Under the pieces are notes generated by a model, which saw nothing but the letters and a program-made list of their open reading frames with translations, was not told the DNA's origin and searched no databases. Made by a program: the position numbers and the translations under genes. DNA of 64,000 bases, taken from Aestuariivita sp. (GTDB taxonomy: Bacteria > Pseudomonadota > Alphaproteobacteria > Rhodobacterales > Rhodobacteraceae). Below are positions 17,162 through 25,954 of this stretch, one piece after another. Location: assembly GCF_021404545.1 (NCBI RefSeq), contig NZ_JAAWWD010000006.1:24120-88119 (forward strand). Reading direction: 5' to 3'. Within the stretch, counting starts at the first letter, position 1. Each line of letters opens with the position of its first letter.

Positions 17162-17998
17162 ATGGGACGGATCCCCGGAGCACTTTTGCGTGCGGTACTG
17201 ATCGCCGCAACCATTGCGACGCCTGCGCTCCTTTTGACCGGTCCTCTCTCGAACGGCCCTGAAATCATCGTGTTTATCGCCTTGGTCGCGGGCATCTTCG
17301 TGTTTTCCGAATACCATACCGTCTTTCCATCGATTCTGGAGTTTCGGGACGCACCCCCGCTCAACCGCCTGCGGTTTCTTGCCTTTGCGGGCACGGTTGT
17401 GACGCTGACCCTGATCGCCAAGAACGCGATCCATTCGACAGAGTTTACATCCGCCCTGGCCGGTATCGGCGCGCTGGTGGGGCACACGCTCGATTTTCCG
17501 TATTCGCCGGTGCGCCTTCTGGTCTTGATGCTGCCTGCGGACGCGTCTGCCGATTTGTTCACGAGCGTCCGAACGGCGGCCGGTGTTGGCTATGCGATCT
17601 GCCTTCTGGCGATCATCGCATTCATTCTGGCGGTGCGGGTCAAGGGCTGGCCTACCGGCAACGGCGCTTTCAATGTCTGGACGAACCTGCCGCTTTTCGA
17701 TCCCACGGCAGGCGGCGACGTGGTTGACAGGCTTTACACCGATGCGCGCGTCAACATCATTATTGGCGTGCTCCTGCCCTTTATTATTCCCGCGGCAATC
17801 AAGCTGAGTTCGGGTCTGATCGATCCCGCCGGGCTGGCGGATGCCAATGTGCTGGTGTGGACGATTTGCGCCTGGGCGTTCATGCCTGCCAGCATGATCA
17901 TGCGCGGCATCGCGATGGCCCGTATCGCGTCGCTGATCGAGGAAAAGCGCCGCCGGGCCTATGCCGTGGCCGAGGCCGAGGGCGTACAGGCCGCATGA
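17162..17998 (+). CDS. Multi-pass membrane protein of unknown function
   Basis: This is a 278-residue protein with about seven hydrophobic segments (for example AVLIAATIATPALLLTG, IIVFIALVAGIFVFS, GYAICLLAIIAFILAVRV, IIIGVLLPFIIPAAI) and a cytoplasmic charged end (RIASLIEEKRRRAYAVAEAE). No family is recognised. AAGGAG lies upstream, nine bases before the ATG used and six before a GTG immediately ahead of it, so the start could be one codon longer. Its stop overlaps the start of the next gene (ATGA), so the two are coupled and may act together. Confidence 0.8.
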   Translation: MGRIPGALLRAVLIAATIATPALLLTGPLSNGPEIIVFIALVAGIFVFSEYHTVFPSILEFRDAPPLNRLRFLAFAGTVVTLTLIAKNAIHSTEFTSALAGIGALVGHTLDFPYSPVRLLVLMLPADASADLFTSVRTAAGVGYAICLLAIIAFILAVRVKGWPTGNGAFNVWTNLPLFDPTAGGDVVDRLYTDARVNIIIGVLLPFIIPAAIKLSSGLIDPAGLADANVLVWTICAWAFMPASMIMRGIAMARIASLIEEKRRRAYAVAEAEGVQAA

Positions 17999-19080
17999 GG
18001 CTGCGCCTCGCGCTGTGCCTGGGGGCGCTGTGCTGGCCGATGAGCGCGCAGGCAGACACGCTGCGTATCGCCACATTCAATGCCGAGCTGACCCGGGATG
18101 GACCGGGCCTCCTGCTGCGCGATATCAGGCGCGGAGAGGACGCGCAGATCGGCGCCGTTGTCGAGGTGATCGCAACCGTGCGCCCAGACATCCTGGCGCT
18201 GCAAGGTCTGGATTATGATTTTGGGCTTGAGGCGTTGACCGCCCTCTCCGACTTGTTGGCCGAGGCGGGTGCCGCCTATCCGCACCGCCTGGCATTGCCG
18301 ACGAACCGGGGGGCGCAAACCGGGTTGGATCTGGATGGCGACGGGCGCGCAGGGGACGGATCGGATGCCCAGGGGTTCGGTCGCTTCTATGGTCAGGGGG
18401 CAATGGCGCTCGTGTCACGTTACCCCATCGACAGTGACGCCGTGCTCGATTTCACGTCGCTGCTCTGGGCGGATTTGCCCGGCGCCGCGCGCCCAGTCAC
18501 CGCCGACGGCACGCCGTTTCCAACGGCAGAGGTTGCGGCGGTGCAGCGGCTGTCGTCCTCGGGTCATTGGGTTGTGCCGATCGCGGTGGCGGACAAGCAG
18601 ATCACCGTGATGACCTTTCATGCCAGCCCACCGGTCTTTGACGGGCCCGAGGATCGCAACGGGCATCGGAATGCCGATGAGATCCGGTTGTGGACCCATT
18701 TGCTGAACGGCGATATGGGACCAGTGCCCGAAGGGCCATTCGTGATCGCCGGTGCAGCCACGCTCGATCCATTCGACAGCGAGGGGAGGCACGAGGCGTT
18801 GCGAGCCTTGCTCGACGATCCGCGTCTGCAAGACCCGCAGCCGATCAGCGCAGGCGCGGCGGCGGCACCGGACCAAGGGCATGAGGGTCCGAACGCGCAG
18901 GACACCGTAGATTGGGAGGGGGTGGGGCGTCTCCGGGTGGATTACGTCTTGCCCGCATCCGATCTGAGGATTGTGGGTGCGGGCGTGTTCTGGCCTGACG
19001 TCGGGCAGCCTGGCCATGAGGCGGCGTCGACCGCCAGTCGCCACAGGCTCGTCTGGGTGGATATCGACCTGGCGCGCTAG
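17995..19080 (+). CDS. Secreted endonuclease/exonuclease/phosphatase-fold protein
   Basis: This 361-residue protein has a signal peptide (MRLRLALCLGALCWPMSAQA) and the EEP-fold opening TLRIATFNAELT, a conserved ALQGLDYDFG (where many family members have LQE), and a late SRHRLVWVDIDL resembling the catalytic SDH box with D replaced by R. It likely acts on extracellular nucleic acid or phosphoesters, but the altered catalytic motif leaves activity in doubt. Its start overlaps the stop of the membrane protein gene upstream. Confidence 0.8.
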   Translation: MRLRLALCLGALCWPMSAQADTLRIATFNAELTRDGPGLLLRDIRRGEDAQIGAVVEVIATVRPDILALQGLDYDFGLEALTALSDLLAEAGAAYPHRLALPTNRGAQTGLDLDGDGRAGDGSDAQGFGRFYGQGAMALVSRYPIDSDAVLDFTSLLWADLPGAARPVTADGTPFPTAEVAAVQRLSSSGHWVVPIAVADKQITVMTFHASPPVFDGPEDRNGHRNADEIRLWTHLLNGDMGPVPEGPFVIAGAATLDPFDSEGRHEALRALLDDPRLQDPQPISAGAAAAPDQGHEGPNAQDTVDWEGVGRLRVDYVLPASDLRIVGAGVFWPDVGQPGHEAASTASRHRLVWVDIDLAR

Positions 19081-19093
19081 AGACGCATTTGGT

Positions 19094-19954
19094 CTATGAT
19101 TTGCCAATCGCGGTGCGCAGCGCGACCTCGGCTTCGGTCCTTTGAAAGCCAGGCAAGATCCCTTCGAATCGGGTGCCGTCAAGGCTGTGCGGCGTGTCCC
19201 AGAGATAGCGCATTTCCAGCAGGCATCGCCCCAGCGGCCAAACCGGACGCGCCACCTGCAATGGCAGCCAGTTCATGCGCCTCAACCGGACACGTTGTCC
19301 AGTGATCTGAGACAGCATGCCTGCGATCTTATGACCGGTCAGCGTGTAGCCGAGAAACGGGATGTCGGCAAAGCGGGGCAGGCTCTCGCGCATCCGGGCC
19401 AGCGCTTCGGCGGCGCGGGTCAGATCGGGCAGATACGCCCAAGCATGCGGGATATCGGGATTTCCGGGATAGGTGAACCGCCCCTTTTTCAGGCGCGTGA
19501 TCATGATCTGATCAAACCAGTTGCCCGAGGTCCGGGTATCCAGGAAATCGCCTGCACGCAACAAAATGGTGCGGACACCCTCACCCTCATAGGCGCGTTC
19601 CATCTCGATCCGGAGGCGGCCCAACGGGTTGGTTGCGGCATGAGGGCTGCCCGCTCCCCAGGGGATCGGTGTGTGAGGGCCGAACACATAGACATTGCCG
19701 GGCAAGATCACTGTCGCATCCGACGCCTTGGCCGCGGCCCGCACGCGCGCGTGCAGATCGGGCAGGACGCGCGCCCACTGGGGATAAGGCGGGTTCCAGC
19801 CGTTGACGATGACATCCACGCCCCGGGCGGCTTGCATTAGGTCGTCGCGGGCACGGTCAAAGCCGCGCACCGTCCAACCCGCGGCGGCAAAGGCATCGCT
19901 GGCATTGCGTCCGAACCGGCCCGTCCGGCCAAGAATGAGAACGGTTTGTGTCAT
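19094..19954 (-). CDS. NAD-dependent epimerase/dehydratase family protein
   Basis: This 286-residue short-chain dehydrogenase-like protein starts with a nucleotide-binding loop TVLILGRTGRFGRNASDAF (GxxGxxG) at residues 4-22. An extended SDR core follows, with Y/K positions less clear than in true epimerases, so it may be an atypical NmrA-like or dehydratase member. The substrate is unknown. It is divergent from a LysR-type regulator gene 99 bases away, which probably controls it. Confidence 0.82.
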   Translation of the reverse strand: MTQTVLILGRTGRFGRNASDAFAAAGWTVRGFDRARDDLMQAARGVDVIVNGWNPPYPQWARVLPDLHARVRAAAKASDATVILPGNVYVFGPHTPIPWGAGSPHAATNPLGRLRIEMERAYEGEGVRTILLRAGDFLDTRTSGNWFDQIMITRLKKGRFTYPGNPDIPHAWAYLPDLTRAAEALARMRESLPRFADIPFLGYTLTGHKIAGMLSQITGQRVRLRRMNWLPLQVARPVWPLGRCLLEMRYLWDTPHSLDGTRFEGILPGFQRTEAEVALRTAIGKS

Positions 19955-20041
19955 AAGGTCGATCCCTTGTGGCGAATTTCGATCCTGGCAGTATCGGTCG
20001 GCTTTGGTGATAAATAAATTGCATGAAGGTGCAGCCTATGT

Positions 20042-20055
20042 ATTCAATAATGAAT
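20042..20055. promoter_or_regulatory. Candidate LysR-type binding site over the regulator start
   Basis: ATTCA-ATAA-TGAAT is a perfect short dyad (20042-20055) overlapping the ATG of the LysR gene, in the 99-base divergent intergenic region with the epimerase gene. LysR regulators often bind such AT-rich dyads and repress themselves. The dyad is short, so chance cannot be excluded. Confidence 0.3.
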
Positions 20056-20977
20056 GGATCGCGATCTGGTATTCACCGATTGGTCTCATGTTCAAAGCTT
20101 CCTCGCGGTGGCCGAAACAGGCTCATTATCCGCTGCCGCCGTGCAATTGGGGCAGAGCCAGCCAACCATCGGGCGCCATATCAGAGCCCTGGAAGACCGG
20201 CTGAAGGTGGAGCTGTTTCACCGCCACGCGCGCGGTTTGGCTTTGACCGAAATCGGGGCCCAGATGCGGCCCGCCGCCGAGCAGATGCGCGCGGCGATGG
20301 CCGCCATCGCGCTCAGGGCCGAGGCGCAAGCGGGTACCGAGACAGGCACCGTCCGCGTGGCGTGCAGCCTTTTTGTCGCCCATTATATTCTGCCGCCAAT
20401 CATTGCCCAGATCCGGCAGACAGATCCGGCGATCCAGCTTGTCGCTATCCCCAATGACAGCAGCGAGAACCTGTTGTTTCGGGAGGCCGATATTGCAATC
20501 CGCATGTACCGCCCCAATCAGTTGGAACTGGTGGCGCGCCATGTGGCGGATCTGGAAATGGCGGCCTTTGTCGCGCACAGCTATATCGCACGCCGCGGTC
20601 TGCCCGAGACGATTGCTGAGTTCTGGGAGCATGATCTGGTCGGATATGATCATTCGACGTTGATCATCGACAGGATGCACGAGCTTGGCTGGTCGGCGGG
20701 CCCAGAGGACTTCGCGGTTCGCTGCGACAACCATCCTGCCTATTGGGAACTGGTACGCGCGGGTTGTGGCATCGGCTTCACCCAAGCTGCGGTCGGTCGC
20801 GCCGATCCAGGGGTCGAGGAATTGGACTTGGGCCTGAAAATCCCGCGCCTCCCCGTCTGGCTGACCGCCCATCGGGCGGTGCGCCGCGCGCCGCGTGTGG
20901 ATCGGGTTTGGTCCGGATTGGCCAAGGGGCTGTCCGAGGCGCTGTGCGGAGGGCGGTCAGATCAGGCCGGAAACTGA
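20054..20977 (+). CDS. LysR-family transcriptional regulator
   Basis: This 307-residue protein has an N-terminal winged helix-turn-helix (SHVQSFLAVAETGSLSAAAV, then LGQSQPTIGRHIRALEDRL) and a C-terminal periplasmic-binding-like effector domain. Its length is typical. It is divergent from the epimerase/dehydratase gene and most likely regulates it and itself. The effector is unknown. The ribosome site is weak. Confidence 0.92.
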   Translation: MDRDLVFTDWSHVQSFLAVAETGSLSAAAVQLGQSQPTIGRHIRALEDRLKVELFHRHARGLALTEIGAQMRPAAEQMRAAMAAIALRAEAQAGTETGTVRVACSLFVAHYILPPIIAQIRQTDPAIQLVAIPNDSSENLLFREADIAIRMYRPNQLELVARHVADLEMAAFVAHSYIARRGLPETIAEFWEHDLVGYDHSTLIIDRMHELGWSAGPEDFAVRCDNHPAYWELVRAGCGIGFTQAAVGRADPGVEELDLGLKIPRLPVWLTAHRAVRRAPRVDRVWSGLAKGLSEALCGGRSDQAGN

Positions 20978-20998
20978 AGCAGGGCCAAACCGGCGAAC

Positions 20999-21862
20999 CT
21001 ACTTCAGCTTTCTGAGCCACTTGGTAAAGACCTCCGTCGCGCCGGTGACGGGTTTTTCGATGTGCAGCGTATAATATCCAAGAAGGCCCTCGGCGGCATT
21101 TGGAAGCGCGCATAGCCGACCAGCGTCCACATCATCCCGGATAATGAACTGCGGCGCCAGGGTCATTCCCATACCGCCGATGCTCGCGCGGAGGGCGACG
21201 TCATCGAGATCGAAATGCCCTGCATATCTGAGCTGGACATCCGGCATGCCCGCGTCAGTCAGCCAGGCGGTCCAATCCCAATTCCCGGTGGTGCATTGCA
21301 AGGCGGGGATGTTTGCCAGATCGCTAGTATCGGGGATTTGCGCCAACAGTCCCGGAGACAGGTAGGGACGGCAGCGATCCTCGAGAAGTATCTCGGTGTC
21401 GCGCCCCCACGCAGCCGCTGGACAATAGGCGATAACCACGTCGGCGCGCCGCCGGATCGGCATGCCGGGGCTGTTATAGGTCTCTACCCTGACCGCGATC
21501 TCGGGCCAGCGGGTCTTGAACCCCTCCAGCAGAGGGATCAGCCATCGCGTCGCCAGCGTCGTTGGAACCTGCACTGTCAAGTCGTTGCCGTCGCCCATTG
21601 CGCGTTCTATCGAACGGTCAAGCATCGCCAGACCCGGACCTGCATGACGCAGAAAGGTCTCGCCCGTCTCCGTCAGGTGGATTGCGTTGTTCCTGCGGTG
21701 AAACAGAAGAACTCCCATCCCCGCTTCGAGGTTCTGCACCTGTCGGCTGACCGCACCGGCCGTCACGCCCATTCGGACGGCGGCGGATTTGAAGCTGCCG
21801 CATTCCGCGACCACCGCAAACACACGAATGGCGTTCAAGGAGATTTTGCCAGATCTATGCAT
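20999..21862 (-). CDS. LysR-family transcriptional regulator, GcvA-like
   Basis: This 287-residue LysR protein starts MHRSGKISLNAIRVFAVVAE and continues SFKSAAVRMGVTAGAVSRQV, which is the GcvA/AmpR-type HTH variant. The effector domain follows. It is convergent with the other LysR gene (21 bases apart) and divergent from the EamA-family transporter gene, whose expression it probably controls. The effector is unknown. Confidence 0.92.
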   Translation of the reverse strand: MHRSGKISLNAIRVFAVVAECGSFKSAAVRMGVTAGAVSRQVQNLEAGMGVLLFHRRNNAIHLTETGETFLRHAGPGLAMLDRSIERAMGDGNDLTVQVPTTLATRWLIPLLEGFKTRWPEIAVRVETYNSPGMPIRRRADVVIAYCPAAAWGRDTEILLEDRCRPYLSPGLLAQIPDTSDLANIPALQCTTGNWDWTAWLTDAGMPDVQLRYAGHFDLDDVALRASIGGMGMTLAPQFIIRDDVDAGRLCALPNAAEGLLGYYTLHIEKPVTGATEVFTKWLRKLK

Positions 21863-21964
21863 GAGGAAACCTCATCCAGACTCATGATTTGTCGTTTGAA
21901 AGATGTAGGAAAGGTGCGTCTAGCTTGCGCAAGGAACAAGTGGAAATCCAGGATACATTCACCA

Positions 21965-22825
21965 ATGGCGTATCTTCCGGCGATCCTCTGGGTGTTGCTG
22001 AGCACAGCCTTGTGGACACTCATTTTTGCCGCTGGCAAGTTCGCCGATGGGGCATTGGATCCGTTTCAGATTACCGTGTTGCGGTATTTCGGTGCGCTTT
22101 TGACGCTGCTGGTTCTGGTGCCGAGCCAAGGCGGGATCGGTGCCCATCGGAGCAACCAGCCGCTGGTGCATTTTGCCAGAGCGGTCAGCGGATGCGGCGC
22201 CGCCGTGGCCATTACCTGGGCGTCCGCCAATATGCCGTTGATCCAAGCAACCGCAATCGGCATGCTTTATGGCGTGCTTGCGCTTTTGCTCGGCATGGTG
22301 GTCCTGAAGGAACGCGTCAGCCCCAGACACTGGATCGCGGTGGTCGTCTCTGTCGCGGGCGTCTCTATCATCCTCTTCGGCAAAGGCGCCTTTCAAGGCG
22401 GCTGGTCAGTCTTGCCTGCTCTGGCCACACTGGCAAGTGCGACACTCTTTGCGGTAGAGGGCGTGCTCATAAGCGTCCTCGGGCGGGCGGAACGTGCGTT
22501 CACCGTGATGCTCTATGTCACTGTATTTGGTCTTGGCCTGATGGCGTGGCCAGCATATGCGGGCTCGCAGCCTACCTCTTGGGAGGCCGCGCTGCTCTGT
22601 GTCGCGTTGGGGCCCTTGGGCGTTCTCGCGCAATACTGCACCATTCGCGGCTACCGGTCGGCACCGCTCTCGGTCGTTGCCCCTGTCGATTACTCCTGGC
22701 TGCTTTTCTCGGCGGTGTTGGGCGCTGTGATTTTTACGGAAACGCCCGGTATCGCGACATGGATTGGTTGCGGGGCCATCATCCTTGGCGGCGTGGTCTT
22801 GGTGGGTGTGGGCCGCCGGGGCTGA
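21965..22825 (+). CDS. EamA/DMT-family inner-membrane transporter
   Basis: This 286-residue protein has ten predicted membrane helices arranged as two EamA repeats (first from MAYLPAILWVLLSTALWTLI, second from VLPALATLASATLFAVEGVL). Drug/metabolite transporters of this type export amino acids, metabolites or toxic compounds. The ATG at 21965 is used because it precedes the first helix and AGGA lies ten bases upstream; the open frame further left overlaps the divergent regulator. The neighbouring LysR gene is the likely regulator. Confidence 0.88.
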   Translation: MAYLPAILWVLLSTALWTLIFAAGKFADGALDPFQITVLRYFGALLTLLVLVPSQGGIGAHRSNQPLVHFARAVSGCGAAVAITWASANMPLIQATAIGMLYGVLALLLGMVVLKERVSPRHWIAVVVSVAGVSIILFGKGAFQGGWSVLPALATLASATLFAVEGVLISVLGRAERAFTVMLYVTVFGLGLMAWPAYAGSQPTSWEAALLCVALGPLGVLAQYCTIRGYRSAPLSVVAPVDYSWLLFSAVLGAVIFTETPGIATWIGCGAIILGGVVLVGVGRRG

Positions 22826-22871
22826 GGCAGGTGCCTGAAGTGGCGCGAGGCGTTGGCCGCCACATCCGTCT

Positions 22872-22917
22872 TTGACACATCGGACAGGCCTCCATAAACC
22901 GATCCCGCGCGGATCGG
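22872..22917 (+). promoter_or_regulatory. Possible promoter and palindrome upstream of leuB
   Basis: TTGACA at 22872-22877 is followed after 15 bases by CATAAA (a 4/6 match to TATAAT). CCGATCC (22899-22905) and GGATCGG (22911-22917) form a 7-bp-arm dyad over the expected transcription start. Spacing is short of the optimum, so this is a candidate only. It shows that leuB probably has its own promoter, apart from leuCD. Confidence 0.35.
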
Positions 22918-22988
22918 ATCACCCCATGATATTGACCCTGTGGCCCCGGCGGGATAGGCCGCATGCAACTGTTCTTAAGGAGATCCTC

Positions 22989-24092
22989 ATGGCAAACCCC
23001 TCGCTTCTGATCCTGGCCGGTGATGGCATCGGTCCCGAAGTCATGGCCGAGGTGACGCGGATCATCGACTGGTACGGCGCCAAGCGTGGCATGGCCTTTG
23101 ACGTAAGCGAGGATCTGGTTGGCGGAGCAGCTTACGATGCCCATGGCACGCCATTGCACGACGACACGATGGCGCGCGCGCAAGAGGTTGATGCGGTCCT
23201 GCTGGGCGCTGTCGGTGGTCCGAAATACGATGCCCTGGACTTCAGCGTAAAGCCCGAGCGTGGCCTCTTGCGGCTGCGCAAGGAGATGGATCTTTATGCC
23301 AATCTGCGCCCGGCCCAATGCTTTGATGCGCTGGCCGATTTCTCGTCGTTGAAAAAGGATGTGGTGGCGGGTCTCGACATCATGATCGTGCGAGAGCTGA
23401 CCAGTGGGGTCTATTTCGGAGAGCCCCGCGGCATCATCGAGGAAGGCAACGAACGCGTGGGCATCAATACCCAGCGCTACACCGAGAGCGAGATCGACCG
23501 GGTCGCGCGCTCGGCCTTTGAGCTTGCCATGCGCCGGGGTAACAAGCTCTGCTCGATGGAAAAGGCCAACGTGATGGAAAGCGGTATTCTGTGGCGCGAG
23601 GTCGTGACCCGCGTCGGTGCCGATTACCCAGAGGTCGAATTGAGCCATATGTATGCCGATGCGGGAGCGATGCAGCTGACCCGCTGGCCCAAACAGTTCG
23701 ATGTCATCGTGACCGATAACCTCTTTGGCGATCTTTTGTCGGATCTGGCGGCGATGCTGACGGGATCGTTGGGTATGCTGCCTTCGGCCTCTCTCGGGGC
23801 GCCGATGGCCAATGGCCGACCCAAGGCGCTTTATGAGCCGGTGCATGGTTCGGCCCCCGATATCGCGGGGCAGGGCAAGGCCAACCCAATCGCCTGTATC
23901 CTGAGTTTTGCGATGGCGCTGCGTTATTCTTTCGATGCCGGTGGTGAGGCGGATCGTCTGGAACGTGCGGTCGAGCAGGTTCTGGCAGATGGAAAGCGCA
24001 CAGCGGATCTGTTGGGGGAGGAAGGGGTGGAGCCGGTCACCACGTCCCAGATGGGCGATGCGGTTCTGGCGGCGCTGGATGCGAGCCTCTGA
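22989..24092 (+). CDS. leuB: 3-isopropylmalate dehydrogenase
   Basis: This 367-residue enzyme oxidises and decarboxylates 3-isopropylmalate with NAD in leucine synthesis. It begins [18 protein letters not shown] and carries the family segment [18 protein letters not shown]. The substrate-binding [14 protein letters not shown] and metal-binding D region ([17 protein letters not shown]) are intact. AAGGAG lies six bases before the ATG. The gene stands 6 kb from leuCD, separated by unrelated genes. Confidence 0.97.
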   Translation: MANPSLLILAGDGIGPEVMAEVTRIIDWYGAKRGMAFDVSEDLVGGAAYDAHGTPLHDDTMARAQEVDAVLLGAVGGPKYDALDFSVKPERGLLRLRKEMDLYANLRPAQCFDALADFSSLKKDVVAGLDIMIVRELTSGVYFGEPRGIIEEGNERVGINTQRYTESEIDRVARSAFELAMRRGNKLCSMEKANVMESGILWREVVTRVGADYPEVELSHMYADAGAMQLTRWPKQFDVIVTDNLFGDLLSDLAAMLTGSLGMLPSASLGAPMANGRPKALYEPVHGSAPDIAGQGKANPIACILSFAMALRYSFDAGGEADRLERAVEQVLADGKRTADLLGEEGVEPVTTSQMGDAVLAALDASL

Positions 24093-24430
24093 CACCATTC
24101 GAGGCGATGGAGCCGTTTTCCCAGCCTGAGGAGAGGGGCGGTGCCGCGCCTGCCGTGAAACTGCGCCGCTTATCTCTCCCGGCCCAAGTCCCTGATTGCT
24201 CCGAACTGGCGGTGTTGGCCTGCGTTGGGTTGCGCAAACAGTCAGATGACCGAAATCTGGTTTCGGGGCATTCGGTGGCCAAGGGATGCCGCGCCGTATC
24301 GCATGCCTTGGGTCAAGGGGCGCTGCCACGTGCTGGGCGGCGCGAGATCCGCCTGATTGTATCGCCTCCTGATCGTCCCAATTCGGGGATTGCCAAAGCC
24401 CCAGGCCTCAGCTATGCCGCGCGCCACGGT
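24093..24430. other. Gap between leuB and tRNA-Pro
   Basis: About 340 bases without a gene that I can support. A frame runs through the region into the tRNA but has no ribosome site and a composition typical of chance. The tRNA promoter should lie here; no clear -35/-10 pair was picked out. Confidence 0.5.
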
Positions 24431-24507
24431 CGGAGTGTAGCTCAGCCTGGTAGAGCACTGTCTTCGGGAGGCAGGGGCCGGAGGTTCGAATCCTCTCACT
24501 CCGACCA
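24431..24507 (+). tRNA. tRNA-Pro (anticodon CGG)
   Basis: A full cloverleaf can be drawn. Acceptor CGGAGTG pairs with CACTCCG, D stem GCTC with GAGC, and anticodon stem CTGTC with GGCAG around the loop TTCGGGA, giving anticodon CGG. The T stem GGAGG pairs with CCTCT around TTCGAAT, and a coded ACCA end follows. It reads CCG proline codons. The 3' half from the anticodon loop onward is also the left attachment site of the genomic island. Confidence 0.96.
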
Positions 24508-24510
24508 ATA
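24462..24510 (+). repeat. Left attachment site (attL) in the tRNA 3' half
   Basis: These 49 bases match 41257-41305 with eight substitutions. The first 16 bases (anticodon loop and following) are identical, as are the last 14 (CACTCCGACCAATA). Such tRNA-end duplications mark integration by tyrosine recombinases, and one is encoded at 40058-41152 beside the right copy. Confidence 0.88.
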
Positions 24511-24729
24511 ATTCCAGATACTTAACCCGTTTAGCTATGACCCTCGTTGAGGGTCGGTCCGGATTTGATCCGGATTATGCGGCTTTTGAGGCGGGTTTCG
24601 GTGAGTCCAGCCCCCTCAGAAACCGAACGGCCGCTGACTGGGCTGGCACCCGTGTCAACGGCCAAATCGAAAAGTTTGCACTGAATGGATACCAGATCGC
24701 GGACGCGATCGCAATCGCGGGAGGGGCCG
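24511..24729. other. Non-coding left end of island with two hairpins; oriT candidate
   Basis: GACCCTC-GTT-GAGGGTC (24539-24555) and TCCGGAT-TTG-ATCCGGA (24558-24574) form two adjacent perfect hairpins just inside the left end. The rest has no gene that I can support. Adjacent inverted repeats upstream of mobilisation genes are typical of transfer origins or of recombinase-binding arms; which it is cannot be decided from sequence. Confidence 0.4.
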
Positions 24730-25506
24730 ATGTCTGAGGTTCTCCCCTTCTGCAAGATCAAGCTGCAATACCTGCTGGAAATGGTCACCGACCACGAGCT
24801 GGACGATAACGCCCTGCGCGTAGCGCTCTACCTGGCGCTTGCCCATGCTGACCATGAAACCGGAGAGAGCCGCCCGTCTTTCGAGACCATCGGCGCGGCC
24901 ATCGGCAAGCACGCCAAATCGGTCAAGCGCGCACTGAACAAGGTCGAGGCGGCGGGTTACTTGACCGTCAAACGCGGGACCAACAAGGGTAATTCCTCTC
25001 GCTACTGCCCGACCGAAACGGCCCTGAAACGGGCCACCGAGCGCCGCCGGGAGGGGGACAAGGTTGTCCCGCTTAGCCGCGCCAAAGGGGGACAATCCTG
25101 TCCGCAAAGCGGGACAGACCTGTCCGGCAAAGGGGGACAGGATCGCCCCCCGAACAGAGAACAAGAACTTAGAAAAGAACAAGGGCGCGCGTCCGCGCCG
25201 GATTTGCCCGATGAAGGGCAATCCGGCGGAACGCGCTCAGAACGAGCCCTGGACGGCCAGCGCCTGGTCTTTGTCCCGAGGGGCATCTGCTTTGTTCGGG
25301 ACTGGAATGAGCGGCTGGCCAGGGAAGGCATGACCACGTTGGAACGCAGCCTGCCATTATCGCCGCACGAGCATCACCTGGGCTTCTGGCTTCCTGCCCG
25401 AACACCGGCCCCGGTGGGCAGCGCTGAATGGCAGGATCAGCTCCAATTGCTGAGAGATTTGATCCGCGACACGTCGGCAACCGTGGAGTACCGCCATGCG
25501 GTCTGA
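24730..25506 (+). CDS. Helix-turn-helix protein at head of mobilisation module
   Basis: This 258-residue protein has an N-terminal winged HTH (residues about 15-95: DNALRVALYLALAHADHETG, then SFETIGAAIGKHAKSVKRAL) as found in plasmid replication or mobile-element regulatory proteins. A low-complexity middle (GGQSCPQSGTDLSGKGGQD) and an unrecognised C-terminal half follow. GGGAGGGG gives a good ribosome site. The stop overlaps the mobC start by 11 bases. It may regulate the mobilisation genes or initiate replication of the excised island. Confidence 0.7.
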   Translation: MSEVLPFCKIKLQYLLEMVTDHELDDNALRVALYLALAHADHETGESRPSFETIGAAIGKHAKSVKRALNKVEAAGYLTVKRGTNKGNSSRYCPTETALKRATERRREGDKVVPLSRAKGGQSCPQSGTDLSGKGGQDRPPNREQELRKEQGRASAPDLPDEGQSGGTRSERALDGQRLVFVPRGICFVRDWNERLAREGMTTLERSLPLSPHEHHLGFWLPARTPAPVGSAEWQDQLQLLRDLIRDTSATVEYRHAV

Positions 25507-25954
25507 GGAAACAGCAAGGCGACCCATGTCATACGCTGGCGCTTCTGCCACGGGACCTTGCGAGGGGCGGCAAGCCTCCCCTTCGAACCCCACCGGCGCG
25601 GGAAAAGCCCGCGCAAAGGAGCCGCTGACGGAGACCTTCGTCTTCCGTTGCACGGCAGCCGAGAAGGCCCTACTGCGCGCCAAGGCCGAGGCAGCAGGCC
25701 TGCCCGCCGCAACGCTCCTGCGCGAGGCGCTTGGCCTGACCGAAGCGCGCCGCCGCAAGCCCGTGCCGCGCGTCGATCCGGCGCTTGTGCTGGCCGTGGG
25801 GCGCATCGGTGGCAACCTCAACCAGATCGCACGCTGGTTGAACCGCGCGATGCTGGTGGGCCGCACCGACCTCGACAGCCTGACCGTTGCGCGCCGCCTG
25901 TTGGTGATCGAACGCCAGCTCGCCCAACTCCTCGAAGAGGCGCGGCGGTGCTGA
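25496..25954 (+). CDS. MobC-like relaxosome accessory protein
   Basis: This 152-residue protein has a C-terminal segment GRIGGNLNQIARWLNRAM (residues about 102-119) that is the hallmark of MobC/MbeC accessory proteins. A ribbon-helix-helix-like region (FVFRCTAAEKALLRAKAEAA) precedes it. MobC proteins help the relaxase melt and nick oriT DNA. It overlaps the gene before it and its stop overlaps the relaxase GTG, giving a tight operon. Confidence 0.85.
   Translation: MRSEETARRPMSYAGASATGPCEGRQASPSNPTGAGKARAKEPLTETFVFRCTAAEKALLRAKAEAAGLPAATLLREALGLTEARRRKPVPRVDPALVLAVGRIGGNLNQIARWLNRAMLVGRTDLDSLTVARRLLVIERQLAQLLEEARRC

Noticed and set aside
24107..24511. Long frame running through the leuB-tRNA gap into the tRNA
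   Set aside because: It overlaps the whole tRNA, has no ribosome site and an amino-acid make-up typical of chance GC-rich frames.
24730..25506. Plasmid replication initiator for a replicating island
   Set aside because: The HTH resembles replication-associated proteins, but no iterons or clear initiator domain were found, so only an HTH protein is called.
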